Assembly (NCBI GenBank): GCA_014360565.1
Contig: JACIXH010000008.1
Span: forward strand, 1-63,617
DNA from: Nocardia sp.
Lineage (GTDB): Bacteria > Actinomycetota > Actinomycetes > Mycobacteriales > Mycobacteriaceae
Length of the DNA: 63,617 nt
Direction: 5' to 3'
The notes beneath the pieces were generated by a model, which made no database searches, had not been told where the DNA came from, and worked only from the letters and a program-made list of their open reading frames with translations. Shown here piece after piece: positions 42,578-51,388 of the stretch; within the stretch, counting starts at the first letter, position 1, and each line of letters begins with the position of its first letter. The position numbers and the translations under genes are program-made.

Positions 42578-43147
42578 TCAGAGATCGGGGAATCGGATCC
42601 GGTGGTTGATGAGCGCGGCGACGTCGTCGCCCAGCTCCTCGCAGAACTCGCGCGTCTCGCGCCGCTCTGCAGGGTCGTCACTGAGGAGCATCATCGCCGT
42701 GCCGACCAGCATCCTGCAGAAGTCGGCGGTCGCTGCGACGCGCTCGTCGGAGGCCGGGTTTTCCGCGACCTCGTCGACCACGTCGTAGAGGGCCTCCCCG
42801 ACATCCTCGGCCGCGGCTTGTATGGTCGCGAGTTCGGTGCCGCCGACCGAGTCTGCGAGATCGTCGGGGACGTCCTCGAATCGGTGGTCGAAGGCAGCGT
42901 CCGACGCCTCCGTGCCGACACCGAATCCGACTGCCTGGGTTCCCTTCTCGGCGATCCAGCCGAGCAATCGAAGATCGTCGGAACGATCGGTCGGCGCTCC
43001 CCTGGCGGCCATCATCGCGCTGGCCAACGAAATCGCGGTGAACCCGTTCGCTGCGTAGGCCAGCACGTCTGTCGGCGAGGCGACAGACGTGCTGAGCCCG
43101 CGCAAGTCAGAGGCGGTTTGATTCACTACTTCTACGCCATCGGCCAT
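42578..43147 (-). CDS. Hypothetical protein, 189 aa
   Basis: Acidic, largely helical cytoplasmic protein with no recognised family. Residues ~35-50 (YAANGFTAISLASAMMAA) are hydrophobic but too polar for a certain membrane helix. It is convergent with rep, 20 bp apart. ATG 43147 is chosen; a GTG three codons upstream is possible, and there is no obvious ribosome-binding site. Confidence 0.6.
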   Translation of the reverse strand: MADGVEVVNQTASDLRGLSTSVASPTDVLAYAANGFTAISLASAMMAARGAPTDRSDDLRLLGWIAEKGTQAVGFGVGTEASDAAFDHRFEDVPDDLADSVGGTELATIQAAAEDVGEALYDVVDEVAENPASDERVAATADFCRMLVGTAMMLLSDDPAERRETREFCEELGDDVAALINHRIRFPDL

Positions 43148-43279
43148 AGCGATCACCGTAGTAGCTAGAGCCAGGTGGCAGGACGAGGTCCGGTCACACC
43201 TTTTGGTCGGCGGATGATCTGGTACTCAGGACCAACCCTTTCGACCCACAGTTCGCGGACAAGAGCGTAGGTTCGCGCC

Positions 43280-43552
43280 GTGACTGATGATTTTCTGCTG
43301 ACCGCGGGCGGGGCAAGTTTCCCGCTCACCGCTCAGTTGGTCGAGTCCGCCGAGCAGTTGGAGTTTGCTGCGCTGCAGGCGATCCAGGTTATCGGTGAAG
43401 ACGTACCGATGAGCGCGTTGCGCCCAGAAGAAGTCGCGATGCTACGCAAAGCGGTCGCGGCGGCGCACGGGGCCGGCCGGGACATACGGCTCATCGCGTC
43501 CGTCGTGCAGCGCCGCGGCGACCAAAGATCTGGACACCGTCGATTCTCTTAA
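43280..43552 (+). CDS. Hypothetical protein, 90 aa
   Basis: Small mixed protein: a short beta hairpin (DFLLTAGGASFPLTAQ), two helices (QLVESAEQLEFAALQAIQVI; EEVAMLRKAVAAAHGAGRD) and a basic tail. It is GTG-initiated. No family recognised. Its stop overlaps the left arm of a hairpin at 43551. Confidence 0.5.
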   Translation: MTDDFLLTAGGASFPLTAQLVESAEQLEFAALQAIQVIGEDVPMSALRPEEVAMLRKAVAAAHGAGRDIRLIASVVQRRGDQRSGHRRFS

Positions 43553-43575
43553 TCCGGCCCGGCCTGGACCGGATT
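43551..43575 (+). terminator. Hairpin terminator
   Basis: AATCCGG and CCGGATT arms around an 11-nt loop, directly at the stop of the 90-aa gene. Confidence 0.5.
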
Positions 43576-43623
43576 GTCGTGATGGTTGCCCCCGATGTCA
43601 CTGCCTGCGTGCATCATTCAGCT

Positions 43624-44433
43624 ATGAAGGGGACAGCCAAGCGTGAATACATGTGGTGGTGCGAGGAAGACTACGCACTGCTGTTCGAGGCCATCGCTGC
43701 GGACATGACCGAGGAGCAGATCGCCGAGCACACCGAGCGCCGTGTGGGCGCAGTTCAGGCCCGCGCCCACATGCTGGTCAGTTACGCGACGTCCAAGGCC
43801 CGAGCGCTGGACATGCTGCGGCGCGTGGCCAGCCAGCCGGACTTCGAGTGGGAGCCCTTCGTGCGAACGGTGCACGCCCAGGAGGGACTCCCCTACTGGG
43901 ACACTGCCGCCGACCTCGCGCTCATCACCGGGTGGGGTGAGATCGATCCGCCCCGCATGCGGCAGCTGTGCGAGCAGATCGGTGCCGACGAGGACCAGAT
44001 CGCATCGCGCTGCATCCTGCTGAAATTGGCCGAGACCCGCGCCGAGGTAGTCGACCGGTTCGGCGCCGATGAGGACGGCGCGCTCTATCTCAACGCGATG
44101 CTGTCCAGGGACAAAGTCGCGGTCGCAGTGTGGGTCCTGGTCCTCGTCGCCGATGACGGCCAAGTCCTTCACATCTCGACGCATCCCACTCAGGCCGCGG
44201 CCGCGGGTGCGTGCCATCGCTGGCCCACGACCGGGCTTGCAGCCGTCCCAGCGCGATGGACGATCGCTATGCGTGTCTGCGGCGAGGGATCGGTGCGCGC
44301 CACCGAATCCGGCCTCTGGGATGAACTTCCGACTATTTCCGCCGACACGGCCGTCACGGCGGTGTCGCCCTCCGCCCGGTCGCTGCGTTGGTGGACCCGC
44401 CGGTTCCGTCGTGGTGCGGACGCACGGTGGTGA
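43624..44433 (+). CDS. Hypothetical protein with N-terminal SANT/HTH-like segment, 269 aa
   Basis: Residues ~8-50 (WWCEEDYALLFEAIAADMTEEQIAEHTERRVGAVQARAHML) have the W-spacing and helix pattern of a Myb/SANT- or HTH-type DNA-binding unit. A middle domain (LPYWDTAADLALITGWGEIDPPRMRQL) may repeat the same pattern. The C-terminus ends in a basic tail. The start is ATG 43624, with ATG 43579 possible. It may be a plasmid regulator, but no family is recognised. Confidence 0.58.
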   Translation: MKGTAKREYMWWCEEDYALLFEAIAADMTEEQIAEHTERRVGAVQARAHMLVSYATSKARALDMLRRVASQPDFEWEPFVRTVHAQEGLPYWDTAADLALITGWGEIDPPRMRQLCEQIGADEDQIASRCILLKLAETRAEVVDRFGADEDGALYLNAMLSRDKVAVAVWVLVLVADDGQVLHISTHPTQAAAAGACHRWPTTGLAAVPARWTIAMRVCGEGSVRATESGLWDELPTISADTAVTAVSPSARSLRWWTRRFRRGADARW

Positions 44434-44524
44434 TCGGTGATTGGTGCTCGGCCAGGACACCGCGCTATTCGCCAGGGGGGCATCATCGGCACTGCCCTTG
44501 CCGGGGTTCCGCTAGCATCGACGA

Positions 44525-44566
44525 AATCGGCCCCTGCTCCACATCTCATGGAGCTCGGGGCCGATT
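44525..44566. terminator. Bidirectional terminator hairpin
   Basis: AATCGGCCCC pairs with GGGGCCGATT, with an inner GCTCCA/TGGAGC stem. It lies between converging genes ending at 44433 and 44673. Confidence 0.7.
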
Positions 44567-44672
44567 GACTTCTGCGAACCTTGTTCGGGAGGTTTGCGGT
44601 CTCCGCACGCCGGTTCTGGTGCTTCCTTGTGTATCACTACTCTTTCGTCACAGTGACATCTTGCGCGATGGC

Positions 44673-45767
44673 TTACGCGGCGGTCATATGCGCGGGCGCA
44701 GTTCCGTTGACAAGTTCTCCCGCGCGGTCGATCAGACGCCAGACATCGGCCTCGTTCACGTTGAACGCATGAGAAATGTCGACAGGCTCGTCGCCGTTCT
44801 CATAGGCCCTGAGGATGGACTCGACGGTGTCGACGATCCGGTCATACTCATCAGAGCTTGTGCGGGCAGAGGTAGGTGCGGACTCCGCGACAATGGTCTC
44901 CGCTAGGTGCCGCAGGTCGAGCTCCTCGCTCTCCTGCTCGGTTTCGCCCTCGACTTCCACTCGATCGAGCTCAGCGTGGTTTCCGTCCAGTGCGGCAGCG
45001 TCTGCCCTTTCGAGATCAGCATCAGCCTTGGCGAGGATCTCGCTATAGCGACTGGAAATCCACCCGTGCAGTGCCATCCCGATGCCGATCATGGCCGGAG
45101 CCACCGAGAACTTTGCCGCAGTGCCCCAATCCTGCGCGACAACATGAGGACCGGAGTTCATCGCCAATGTGACCGTCATCAGTAGCACCTCGAACGTCAC
45201 GGCCTTGCTGCGGTCCAGCTCCAGCCGGACGCTGGTGGCGGTAGTCGACACCAACATGAGAGCGACCACGAAACCCGAGACGATCGCTTCGGCGCCGAAC
45301 GAGAACCACCACAGGGGGTCGGTCCATGTCGAGTGTGGGGCCAGATTGCGCTGGACGTTCACCGCGGCCCAGCCCAACGCGATGCACACCAGGATGATCA
45401 GCACCCGCGAACTCCACACCGACCGCTGGTACGCCTGCAGCCGACGATATTCGGGCGTGCTGATCCTCGTCAGCCGCCGCTCTGCCGCGTCACGCCGCAT
45501 CGCGGCCCTCGCTGCCCTGCCCTGCGCTCGAATCTCCGCGCGAGTTGTACGAAACTCCTGTCGGCGGCGAAGTTCCCGCAGCTTCTGGGCCTTCTCTTTG
45601 TCGGTCTTCCGCTCGGCATCTGACAGCACGTCCAGCAGTTCCCTGCGCGCCTGCATTGGCGCCAGAACCATCGCCTCGTCGAGTTCCGCTGATAGGCGTT
45701 CGACGCGGTTTAGTGCCTTGCTATTTCGCTCCTGCGCTGATGTCTCGTCCAGTGTCTTCGTAGCCAT
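44673..45767 (-). CDS. Four-helix membrane protein with coiled-coil N-terminus (SpdA/DUF2637-like in layout), 364 aa
   Basis: Residues 1-110 form a charged coiled coil (DAERKTDKEKAQKLRELRRRQ). Four hydrophobic helices follow at ~120-245 (VLIILVCIALGWAAVNV; FSFGAEAIVSGFVVALMLV; TFEVLLMTVTLAM; FSVAPAMIGIGMALHGWI). The C-terminal region is acidic, with a final HTH-like segment (VDISHAFNVNEADVWRLIDRA). This resembles Spd/DUF2637-type plasmid-spread proteins of actinomycetes in layout, but the sequence match is weak. AGGAGGGG precedes ATG 45767. It may be linked to partition or transfer. Confidence 0.55.
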   Translation of the reverse strand: MATKTLDETSAQERNSKALNRVERLSAELDEAMVLAPMQARRELLDVLSDAERKTDKEKAQKLRELRRRQEFRTTRAEIRAQGRAARAAMRRDAAERRLTRISTPEYRRLQAYQRSVWSSRVLIILVCIALGWAAVNVQRNLAPHSTWTDPLWWFSFGAEAIVSGFVVALMLVSTTATSVRLELDRSKAVTFEVLLMTVTLAMNSGPHVVAQDWGTAAKFSVAPAMIGIGMALHGWISSRYSEILAKADADLERADAAALDGNHAELDRVEVEGETEQESEELDLRHLAETIVAESAPTSARTSSDEYDRIVDTVESILRAYENGDEPVDISHAFNVNEADVWRLIDRAGELVNGTAPAHMTAA

Positions 45768-45846
45768 GACCCCTCCTAGCGTTCGTGCTATTCACGATGA
45801 ATTGCCGATCGTTTCGGCAGATTGAAGGTCCGCCGACTTTGCCGAA

Positions 45847-46080
45847 TCAGTCCGTCAGGCGCGGTCCCGGCTTGAGCGGAACGTCGTCGCCGGACAGTGC
45901 GTTGCCGTTGTTGTAGGTGAGCTCGACTTGCCGAAGCAGCTCCGTCAGCGCCCGCTCGACGAAGTCACGCATGCTGAACTCCGGCTTGCCGCTTAGCTGA
46001 ATCAGCCGCACCGCAGCCCGCACGCGACGGTATAGATCCGCGCGGACGCTCACCGTCGGGTCGCGCTTAGCAGGCCCCAT
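45847..46080 (-). CDS. Small RHH protein coupled to ParA, 77 aa
   Basis: SVRADLYRRVRAAVRLIQLSGKPEFSMRDFVERALTELLRQV is a ribbon-helix-helix-type core. ATG 46080 overlaps the ParA stop by one base (TGATG). Small RHH proteins directly after parA often bind the centromere or the par promoter. Here a large ParB also exists, so this is a third partition component or the operon's repressor. The longer upstream frame is rejected because it lies inside parA. Confidence 0.72.
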   Translation of the reverse strand: MGPAKRDPTVSVRADLYRRVRAAVRLIQLSGKPEFSMRDFVERALTELLRQVELTYNNGNALSGDDVPLKPGPRLTD

Positions 46081-47030
46081 CAGACCGCGCGGCGGGACGT
46101 CGTCGGCCACAGTCCGCGGGCCTTCTGGTGCTCTACAACGCGGTCGTAGTCGCCAGCGACATCCCGCGTCGGTCGATAGAAATGCAGCGGGATCGCCTCG
46201 TTGAATGCCCTCTTCACATGGCGGGTCTCCCGAACCGGAGGCGTGACCCCACAAATCGCCGCGCCGGCGTATTCGTCTTCGATCACCTCGAGCAGTTCGT
46301 GGAAACCAGTGGCAGGCCGGAAGTGATACTCCCTCAAAGCCTTCTCCCCCGGCGTCGGCGCACCTGTAGCCGTCGGAACTATCGTCGGGACCACGCTCAG
46401 CAGGTTGAACTTCCGGTTGTAGAGCTTGCTCGCCCGCTTCAACATCTTGATCAGCGGATCGAGCCCCTCCATCTCTTTGCGGCCTGGCGCGGAGCAGGTG
46501 ATCACACCGCTCAGCCCGGAGCCACCACTGGGGAAATCTTCTTCGGCTGTCGTAGCAAACATCGCGAGGGTGTTGAAGGGGCTATCCACTCCACCGCAGT
46601 CGAGAAGCCGAACGTCGGCAACTTGGTCGGGATCGCTGTGAGCTTCGGCGATGAAAGCATCGCGGAGCGTGTCCAACAGCGTCGGGTCGCTCACCATTTC
46701 AACCGACAGGGGGCTGAGTGACTCGCGCGAGGCCGGGATGATCCGAACACGATCGAGGTACTTGTAAACATCCTCATCGTCGCCGTCGCGGCCCAGGTAG
46801 TACCGGGCAGGCAGACGCACTTCTTTCAGAGAAGCCTTTCCCCTCAGCACATCTGCGATCGTCGGGCCGTTCCACTCGTCGTAGCCCATCCACGACGTCG
46901 GGTTGGCCTGCAGGTCGATATCGACGATGTCCACGGTGAGGCCGTCCGCAGCTAGTTTGCATGCAGTAGCGATCGCTGTGACTGTCTTGCCGGTGGACCC
47001 GGCCATGCTGATGTACGCGGTGGTCGACAC
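46080..47030 (-). CDS. parA: ParA-family partition ATPase, 316 aa
   Basis: The GTG 47030 start with GAGGAG upstream gives STTAYISMAGSTGKTVTAIA. The P-loop GSTGKT is intact but the ParA signature Lys (KGG) is replaced, giving a non-canonical Walker A. VDIVDIDLQANPTSW is switch I and VRLLDCGGVDSPFNT replaces the usual hhhDtpp switch II. It follows parB by 4 nt and overlaps a small RHH gene. It is expected to segregate the plasmid with ParB and the CAATTCAC palindromes. The altered motif may change how ATP binding drives dimerisation. Confidence 0.82.
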   Translation of the reverse strand: MSTTAYISMAGSTGKTVTAIATACKLAADGLTVDIVDIDLQANPTSWMGYDEWNGPTIADVLRGKASLKEVRLPARYYLGRDGDDEDVYKYLDRVRIIPASRESLSPLSVEMVSDPTLLDTLRDAFIAEAHSDPDQVADVRLLDCGGVDSPFNTLAMFATTAEEDFPSGGSGLSGVITCSAPGRKEMEGLDPLIKMLKRASKLYNRKFNLLSVVPTIVPTATGAPTPGEKALREYHFRPATGFHELLEVIEDEYAGAAICGVTPPVRETRHVKRAFNEAIPLHFYRPTRDVAGDYDRVVEHQKARGLWPTTSRRAV

Positions 47031-47034
47031 GTGA

Positions 47035-48786
47035 CTACTCCTCGGATGGGAGGGGCAATTCACCGTGAATTGCCTCCGGGTGTGGGTGTGATTCGGTGGG
47101 GGATGCGGCGCCTTCTGTGGTGCCATCGCCAGCTTGCTCGGCCGTCGATTCACCGTGAATTGGCTTGGTCGGGGCCGACCCGGAACTGCGCAGGCGAGAC
47201 AACTGCTTGGTCTCCCACGGCGTGGGTGCGTACTCGGCGCCATCGACAAGGATGCCGAGATAAGCCGCATCCAGTGTGTCCCACTCTCGGGTCCTGTCCG
47301 CAGCCCGGACCTCGCACGCGGCCAGTGCGACAGCCCAGAGCCCGCGCTGAATCGCCTTCTGGTCGGTCTCGGTATCGAACTGGTCTTGCCACTCCGTAAC
47401 CGAGGCCGCCGGGGTCACGCCGCCTCCGTGGAGCCAGCTGTGGGCCAGGGCCCATGCTCGGGGGGAATCTGTGCGGACGCGAGACTTCGTGAGCTGGATC
47501 AGCAGCGTACCCAGTCGTTCCTTGCTAGCCCCTTTTGCTGCCAAAGACGCGGCGGCGACCCTGCGCGAGCGCTGCGCAGCCGATCGCAGTCGACCATCCT
47601 CATCGGCAGCCCTTGCGGTATCCGGGGCAGGCTTGCGGCTCGCCTCACCGGGTTCTGTCGCGTCCGGTTCAGGCTCAGGCTCTGGCTCTGGCAGAGATTC
47701 GCGGAAGTAAACCAACGTCCGGGTGTCCTCGTCGAGGGCAGCAACGATGCCCGCTGTCCCAGCCTCCGGAGCTTCGGGAAGTTGATGCTTGTCGAGGAGA
47801 TCGCCGAACTTCTCGCGCGGGTTCTCGATCACCTCGAAGCCAGCATCGGCGGCGGTGCGCCGTGACCGATGCTCGGTGCGCACCCGCTCCACTGCGCGTT
47901 TGGCTGGAACTCCGTCGAGCATGTAGGCAAGTGCGGTCCGCTGGTCTTCCACGCGCTGTGGTGAGGTGGCCTCGTCATCGATGTAGCTCTGCCACTCCCA
48001 GCGCGCTTTGCCGATCGGCAGTTCGCGGGCGAGGGTCTCGGCCGCGACGAGACCAATCGTGCCTGGCCGCTTCTCCGTCGACACGAGGTCCTGTGCTTCG
48101 GGGCTCAACCACAGCAGTGCGAGATGGCGACTAACCGTGGGCTGGCTGACACCCATGATGTCGGCGACAGCAGGCTGGCTCAAGCCATCGTCGATGAAGT
48201 TCGCGTATTGCTCTGCTGTCTCGAGAAGGCTCAGTTCATCGCGGCCAGAGTTCTCCAGGCCCATTTCGATGAGATCGCCGCCGTTCTCCATCACGGAGTC
48301 GTCGACGATCGCTGGCACGGCTTCAAGACCCTCGGCGCGAGCGCCGGCGGCGCGCCTGTGCCCGTAGATCACGACGTAGTCGGCATCTGCGGGGATCCGG
48401 TCGACCATGTCGGGGCGGTATTTGAGGAATGCTGCTCGGGTCACCACCCTCAGCGGGATGACGACCTTTCCCACCTTGCGGATCGACAGGATGAGCTCTT
48501 CCCACTTGGGGTGGCCCGGCTGGGGTTGTGATCGACGCTTTGGGTTAAAGGGGTGGGGTGCAAGGCAGGTAACCGGAACATCCACGATGGACAGACCGGC
48601 CGTAGCGGCCTTGGCGTAGATGTTCGCCAGTGCCGCTGCGACGTCTCCGCTGCCGTTCGATTCCGCGATGATGGCTGCGGTGTCGAGGCCTTCCCCCGAG
48701 GTGGCCTCCCTTACCTCGGATCCGTCGCCGCCCTCGCGGCGGTTTCGGAAGCGGGCAGCGGCGTTGTCACGCGTGAGCCGGGACAT
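47035..48786 (-). CDS. parB: ParB/RepB/Spo0J-family partition protein, 583 aa
   Basis: Residues ~68-165 form the ParB N-terminal domain, with VPVTCLAPHPFNPKRR and the CTPase-type loop YVVIYGHRRAAGARAEGLEAVPAIV. ENSGRDELSLLETAEQYANFI and an HTH (LSQPAVADIMGVSQPTVSRHLALL) follow. At 583 residues it is about twice the usual length; the C-terminal ~300 residues contain an acidic Pro/Glu repeat and a helical domain. AGGAGG precedes ATG 48786. Two copies of the candidate parS palindrome lie inside its 3' end (47056, 47146), so the protein's last residues encode IHGE twice. Confidence 0.9.
   Translation of the reverse strand: MSRLTRDNAAARFRNRREGGDGSEVREATSGEGLDTAAIIAESNGSGDVAAALANIYAKAATAGLSIVDVPVTCLAPHPFNPKRRSQPQPGHPKWEELILSIRKVGKVVIPLRVVTRAAFLKYRPDMVDRIPADADYVVIYGHRRAAGARAEGLEAVPAIVDDSVMENGGDLIEMGLENSGRDELSLLETAEQYANFIDDGLSQPAVADIMGVSQPTVSRHLALLWLSPEAQDLVSTEKRPGTIGLVAAETLARELPIGKARWEWQSYIDDEATSPQRVEDQRTALAYMLDGVPAKRAVERVRTEHRSRRTAADAGFEVIENPREKFGDLLDKHQLPEAPEAGTAGIVAALDEDTRTLVYFRESLPEPEPEPEPDATEPGEASRKPAPDTARAADEDGRLRSAAQRSRRVAAASLAAKGASKERLGTLLIQLTKSRVRTDSPRAWALAHSWLHGGGVTPAASVTEWQDQFDTETDQKAIQRGLWAVALAACEVRAADRTREWDTLDAAYLGILVDGAEYAPTPWETKQLSRLRSSGSAPTKPIHGESTAEQAGDGTTEGAASPTESHPHPEAIHGELPLPSEE
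47056..47072. repeat. Candidate parS palindrome 1 (perfect)
   Basis: CAATTCAC-c-GTGAATTG, extendable to GG...CC (47054-47074). It is inside the end of parB. Confidence 0.7.
47146..47162. repeat. Candidate parS palindrome 2 (one mismatch)
   Basis: CGATTCACCGTGAATTG, within parB, differs from copy 1 by one base in the left arm. Confidence 0.62.
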
Positions 48787-48906
48787 CCATCCTCCTCATT
48801 GGGTTACACGTAATACATGTAATAGGGACTCTACTGCAGAGGAGCCTGGCGCGCGAGAGAGATGCGAAACGGGGAGGACCTCATGCGGAGGTCGATACCG
48901 AAAGGC

Positions 48907-48923
48907 TGATTCACCGTGAATTG
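48907..48923. repeat. Candidate parS palindrome 3 (two mismatches)
   Basis: TGATTCACCGTGAATTG, 121 bp upstream of the parB start. Confidence 0.6.
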
Positions 48924-49060
48924 CCGTCGCGCTCGTCATGGAAACCCGTCAGCGGGAAGGGAAGCGGCTCGGAATCGAGCCGGAACGTCGCTGATTCGCG
49001 ACGGAAGGATCCCGCCAATCGTAGGTCGGGAAGTGGCGAATCGGAAGAGCGCACGCCGAC

Positions 49061-49077
49061 CAATTCACCGTGAATTG
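49061..49077. repeat. Candidate parS palindrome 4 (perfect)
   Basis: CAATTCACCGTGAATTG, identical to copy 1 and extendable by C/G on each side (49060-49078). It lies between parB and the recombinase-partner gene. Confidence 0.7.
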
Positions 49078-49147
49078 GCTCCACGCGGTGCGTTGGTGGC
49101 CGGTCGCCCCGTCGCAAACGGCTCGGTGCTCTTGTGGCTGGGCAGGT

Positions 49148-50083
49148 CTAACTCCAACCCAGATCGCTCATCACCTCGCGAATACGCAAATCGAACTGCA
49201 ATTCAGCAGCTTCGAGCTCCCGATCGATGTCGGCGAACGTGTCCAGAGCGGCCCGGCGAGCGGCTAGACCGTGGGCGTGTGTGTCTGGTAGTTGAGGGGA
49301 CTCAGGTTCAGGCGGGGCGGTGGTGGTGATTGGAATACGGCACCGTGCTTGGTGGGCAGGGGATCGTCCCTCGAGGTGGTTCGTGATGATCGCCCGGACC
49401 GAACTCGGGGCAAGATGCGTTGGCGGGAACGGTGTTTGACCATCGCGATCGATGGCAACGAACAGCGGTCCTGACAAGTTCGACGATGATCGACTGCCCG
49501 GCCGCATGATCCCGGTCGTCAGCCACTCCCGCACCGGAGTCATGCTCGCGCCGATCAATGACGCGGCGGTGAGCCACCGGTCGATGAGCGCGACCGGGCA
49601 CCGGTCAGGGTCGTCGCGCTCATCGAGGACTGCCAGCGGCTGAGGGCCGACCATCACGCAGTCGGAGGCGATGACGATGTCGCTGTGACGCAGCGCGGCG
49701 ATGGTGGAGTGGGGGAGACCCGCGTCCGCGAGGACAAGGATCGCGGCGTCACGGCGACCGAAGAGGCCTTGCGGCCAGCCCCACTCCGGCAGGGTCGCGA
49801 TCACCTCATCGACTCGATCTTGTTGTGTGCGATGGCGTGCTGCGGTCCACGCGGCTTTCACTGCGGCGGCGCGGCCGGGTGCCGGGTAGCCGGCGGCGCG
49901 GTGGTGGTGGTTGATCGCCGACACCCAGCCGCGCTTGGTGCTCGTCGACCCTGTGTGTGCGGCGAGGTAGGCGATGATCGTCAGCGGGTCGGCCGGGCAC
50001 GCGTCGTAGCCGCGTGCCGTTGCCCAGTCCGTCCAGCGCGCCCAGTCGTACCCGTAGCGGGCCAGCGACCGCTCGGTGATCAC
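49148..50083 (-). CDS. Catalytically degenerate tyrosine-recombinase-like partner protein, 311 aa
   Basis: Residues 5-100 match the core-binding domain of tyrosine recombinases (SLARYGYDWARWTDWATARGY, then WVSAINHHHRAAGY). Residues 110-150 (GLFGRRDAAILVLADAGLPHSTIAALRHSDI) match the start of the catalytic domain, but the catalytic Arg I position is Pro. No HxxR, second His or Tyr follows. The C-terminus is an acidic helix (FADIDRELEAAELQFDLRI). The ATG overlaps the upstream active recombinase stop (ATGA). A diverged homologue with the same features is at 58473. It probably acts as a DNA-binding or regulatory subunit of the recombinase. Confidence 0.78.
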   Translation of the reverse strand: MITERSLARYGYDWARWTDWATARGYDACPADPLTIIAYLAAHTGSTSTKRGWVSAINHHHRAAGYPAPGRAAAVKAAWTAARHRTQQDRVDEVIATLPEWGWPQGLFGRRDAAILVLADAGLPHSTIAALRHSDIVIASDCVMVGPQPLAVLDERDDPDRCPVALIDRWLTAASLIGASMTPVREWLTTGIMRPGSRSSSNLSGPLFVAIDRDGQTPFPPTHLAPSSVRAIITNHLEGRSPAHQARCRIPITTTAPPEPESPQLPDTHAHGLAARRAALDTFADIDRELEAAELQFDLRIREVMSDLGWS

Positions 50084-51288
50084 AGCAGTGGCAGGGAGTT
50101 GACGGCGTTGTCGACCAGGGGAGCGTTCTCGCGTTGGTACCGGCGCACCATCGCCTCGCTCTTGTGCCGGGTCTGGCGCATGATCTGGCGTTCGCTAGCC
50201 CCGGCGCGTAGTGCGGCGGTGACGAATCCGGCGCGCAGCGAGTGGCCGCTGAACTTCGCGAGCTCGTCGGCCGTGTAGCCGAGCGTGGTGAGGTGGCGGC
50301 GCAGGATGTCAGTCAACGACTCCGCGTCCAGCGCCATCGGGCGCAGGTTGCCGTGGCGGTCGATCGGCCGGAACGCCGCGCATCGATCGGGCAGCGGGGC
50401 AGCCGGTGGTCGAAGGCAGATGTGGTGCGTGAGACCGGTTGGCTTAGCCTCGTTCTCGACGAGGAGGCCGACAGCGCCGCGGCCGCCGTCGTGGTGGGCG
50501 CTGAGGACCGCGCGCCAGCGCAGCCACGCGCAGGGGGGACACACAGCCGGGTCGGTCGCGCGGGGGACCGGAACGGTGACGGCTGCGTCCTGGCTGCCTT
50601 TGGTGCGTCCGAGGACCAGGTGCAGGCCGTCGTGTCGGTGCCAGGCGATGTCGTCGCCGTACGCCCCGCACAGTTCGTCGGAGCGCAGGGCGCCGACGAA
50701 CCCGATCAGGATGAGGGCACTGTCGCGGCGCGCGGCAAGCCGTCGAGCGAGCGTGCCGCCCGATGACGCGGCGCCGACCAGAGCACGGATCTCATCGGAG
50801 AGAAGGGGACCGGCCACGCGGGGCCGACGTAGACCGGCGTCGGCGAACAGCCGACGGATGCCGGAGAGGGTGTCGGAGACGACCGCGGCGCTACACGGGG
50901 AGACATGTCCGGCGGCGCGGTGCTCGTGCGCGATCGCCGCTGCCCAGCGGGCGAGGGTGTCGGGTGAGTAGGCCGGGTTCCCGTCGGGCCCAACGGTGCT
51001 CGCGGCATCGGTGAGGTAGTCGGCGACCGTGAGCGGGTCGGCCGGGAGCGCGCGCTGCTTGGCTTTCGCGCACCAGCGTTCGAATCGGCCGAAGTCGATC
51101 GTGTAGCCCGCGCGGGTGTTCGGCGCCTTCGCGGCCGCGGTGGCGAGCGCGATGCGTTGCTGGGCAGCCGAAGACAGCTGCGGCGCGAGATCTGTTGTGT
51201 CCGAAGCGAGTTCGGCGTCAGTCGCCCGGTCGGCGAGCGTCGCGCGGGTTTCGACGAGTGGTGTGTCCGGCTGGTCGGCAGCGCCCAT
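50080..51288 (-). CDS. Tyrosine recombinase (module 1), 402 aa
   Basis: A complete active-site set is visible: Arg202 (GALRSDEL), Lys230 (GRTKGS), His349 and Arg352 (GHSLRAGF), His375 (RHKSEAM) and Tyr384 (RRYQREN). The core-binding domain is at ~55-150. A CPPCAWLRW insert is shared with the second recombinase. It is coupled to its degenerate partner downstream. Location beside parABS suggests plasmid-multimer resolution, but integration or inversion is also possible. ATG 51288 is preceded by GTGTCGG...CATACT, a motif shared with the leader of the other recombinase; no ribosome-binding site, so probably leaderless. Confidence 0.9.
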   Translation of the reverse strand: MGAADQPDTPLVETRATLADRATDAELASDTTDLAPQLSSAAQQRIALATAAAKAPNTRAGYTIDFGRFERWCAKAKQRALPADPLTVADYLTDAASTVGPDGNPAYSPDTLARWAAAIAHEHRAAGHVSPCSAAVVSDTLSGIRRLFADAGLRRPRVAGPLLSDEIRALVGAASSGGTLARRLAARRDSALILIGFVGALRSDELCGAYGDDIAWHRHDGLHLVLGRTKGSQDAAVTVPVPRATDPAVCPPCAWLRWRAVLSAHHDGGRGAVGLLVENEAKPTGLTHHICLRPPAAPLPDRCAAFRPIDRHGNLRPMALDAESLTDILRRHLTTLGYTADELAKFSGHSLRAGFVTAALRAGASERQIMRQTRHKSEAMVRRYQRENAPLVDNAVNSLPLL

Positions 51289-51348
51289 GGGGCGAGTATG
51301 CCGGACAGGGCCGACACTTTCGACGTAGCCAGGGGCACAGGAACGCGG

Positions 51349-51378
51349 ACCCGCGCCGGTCTGGTGACCGGCGCGGGT
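51349..51378 (-). terminator. Hairpin terminator
   Basis: 12-bp perfect arms ACCCGCGCCGGT and ACCGGCGCGGGT around a 6-nt loop, between the 417-aa gene and the recombinase on the same strand. Confidence 0.65.
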
Positions 51379-51388
51379 TCTGGCGTCC

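Larger units (their letters stand above)
48787..49147. promoter_or_regulatory. parB promoter region
   Basis: 361 bp without a gene. TTACACGTAATACATGTAA at 48804-48822, 17 bp before the parB ATG, is a near-palindrome that could be the autoregulatory operator. Two parS-like sites (48907, 49061) follow. The rest is unremarkable. Confidence 0.5.

Noticed and set aside
48804-48822. TTACACGTAATACATGTAA as another parS
   Set aside because: Sequence unrelated to the CAATTCAC palindrome; more likely the parB operator.
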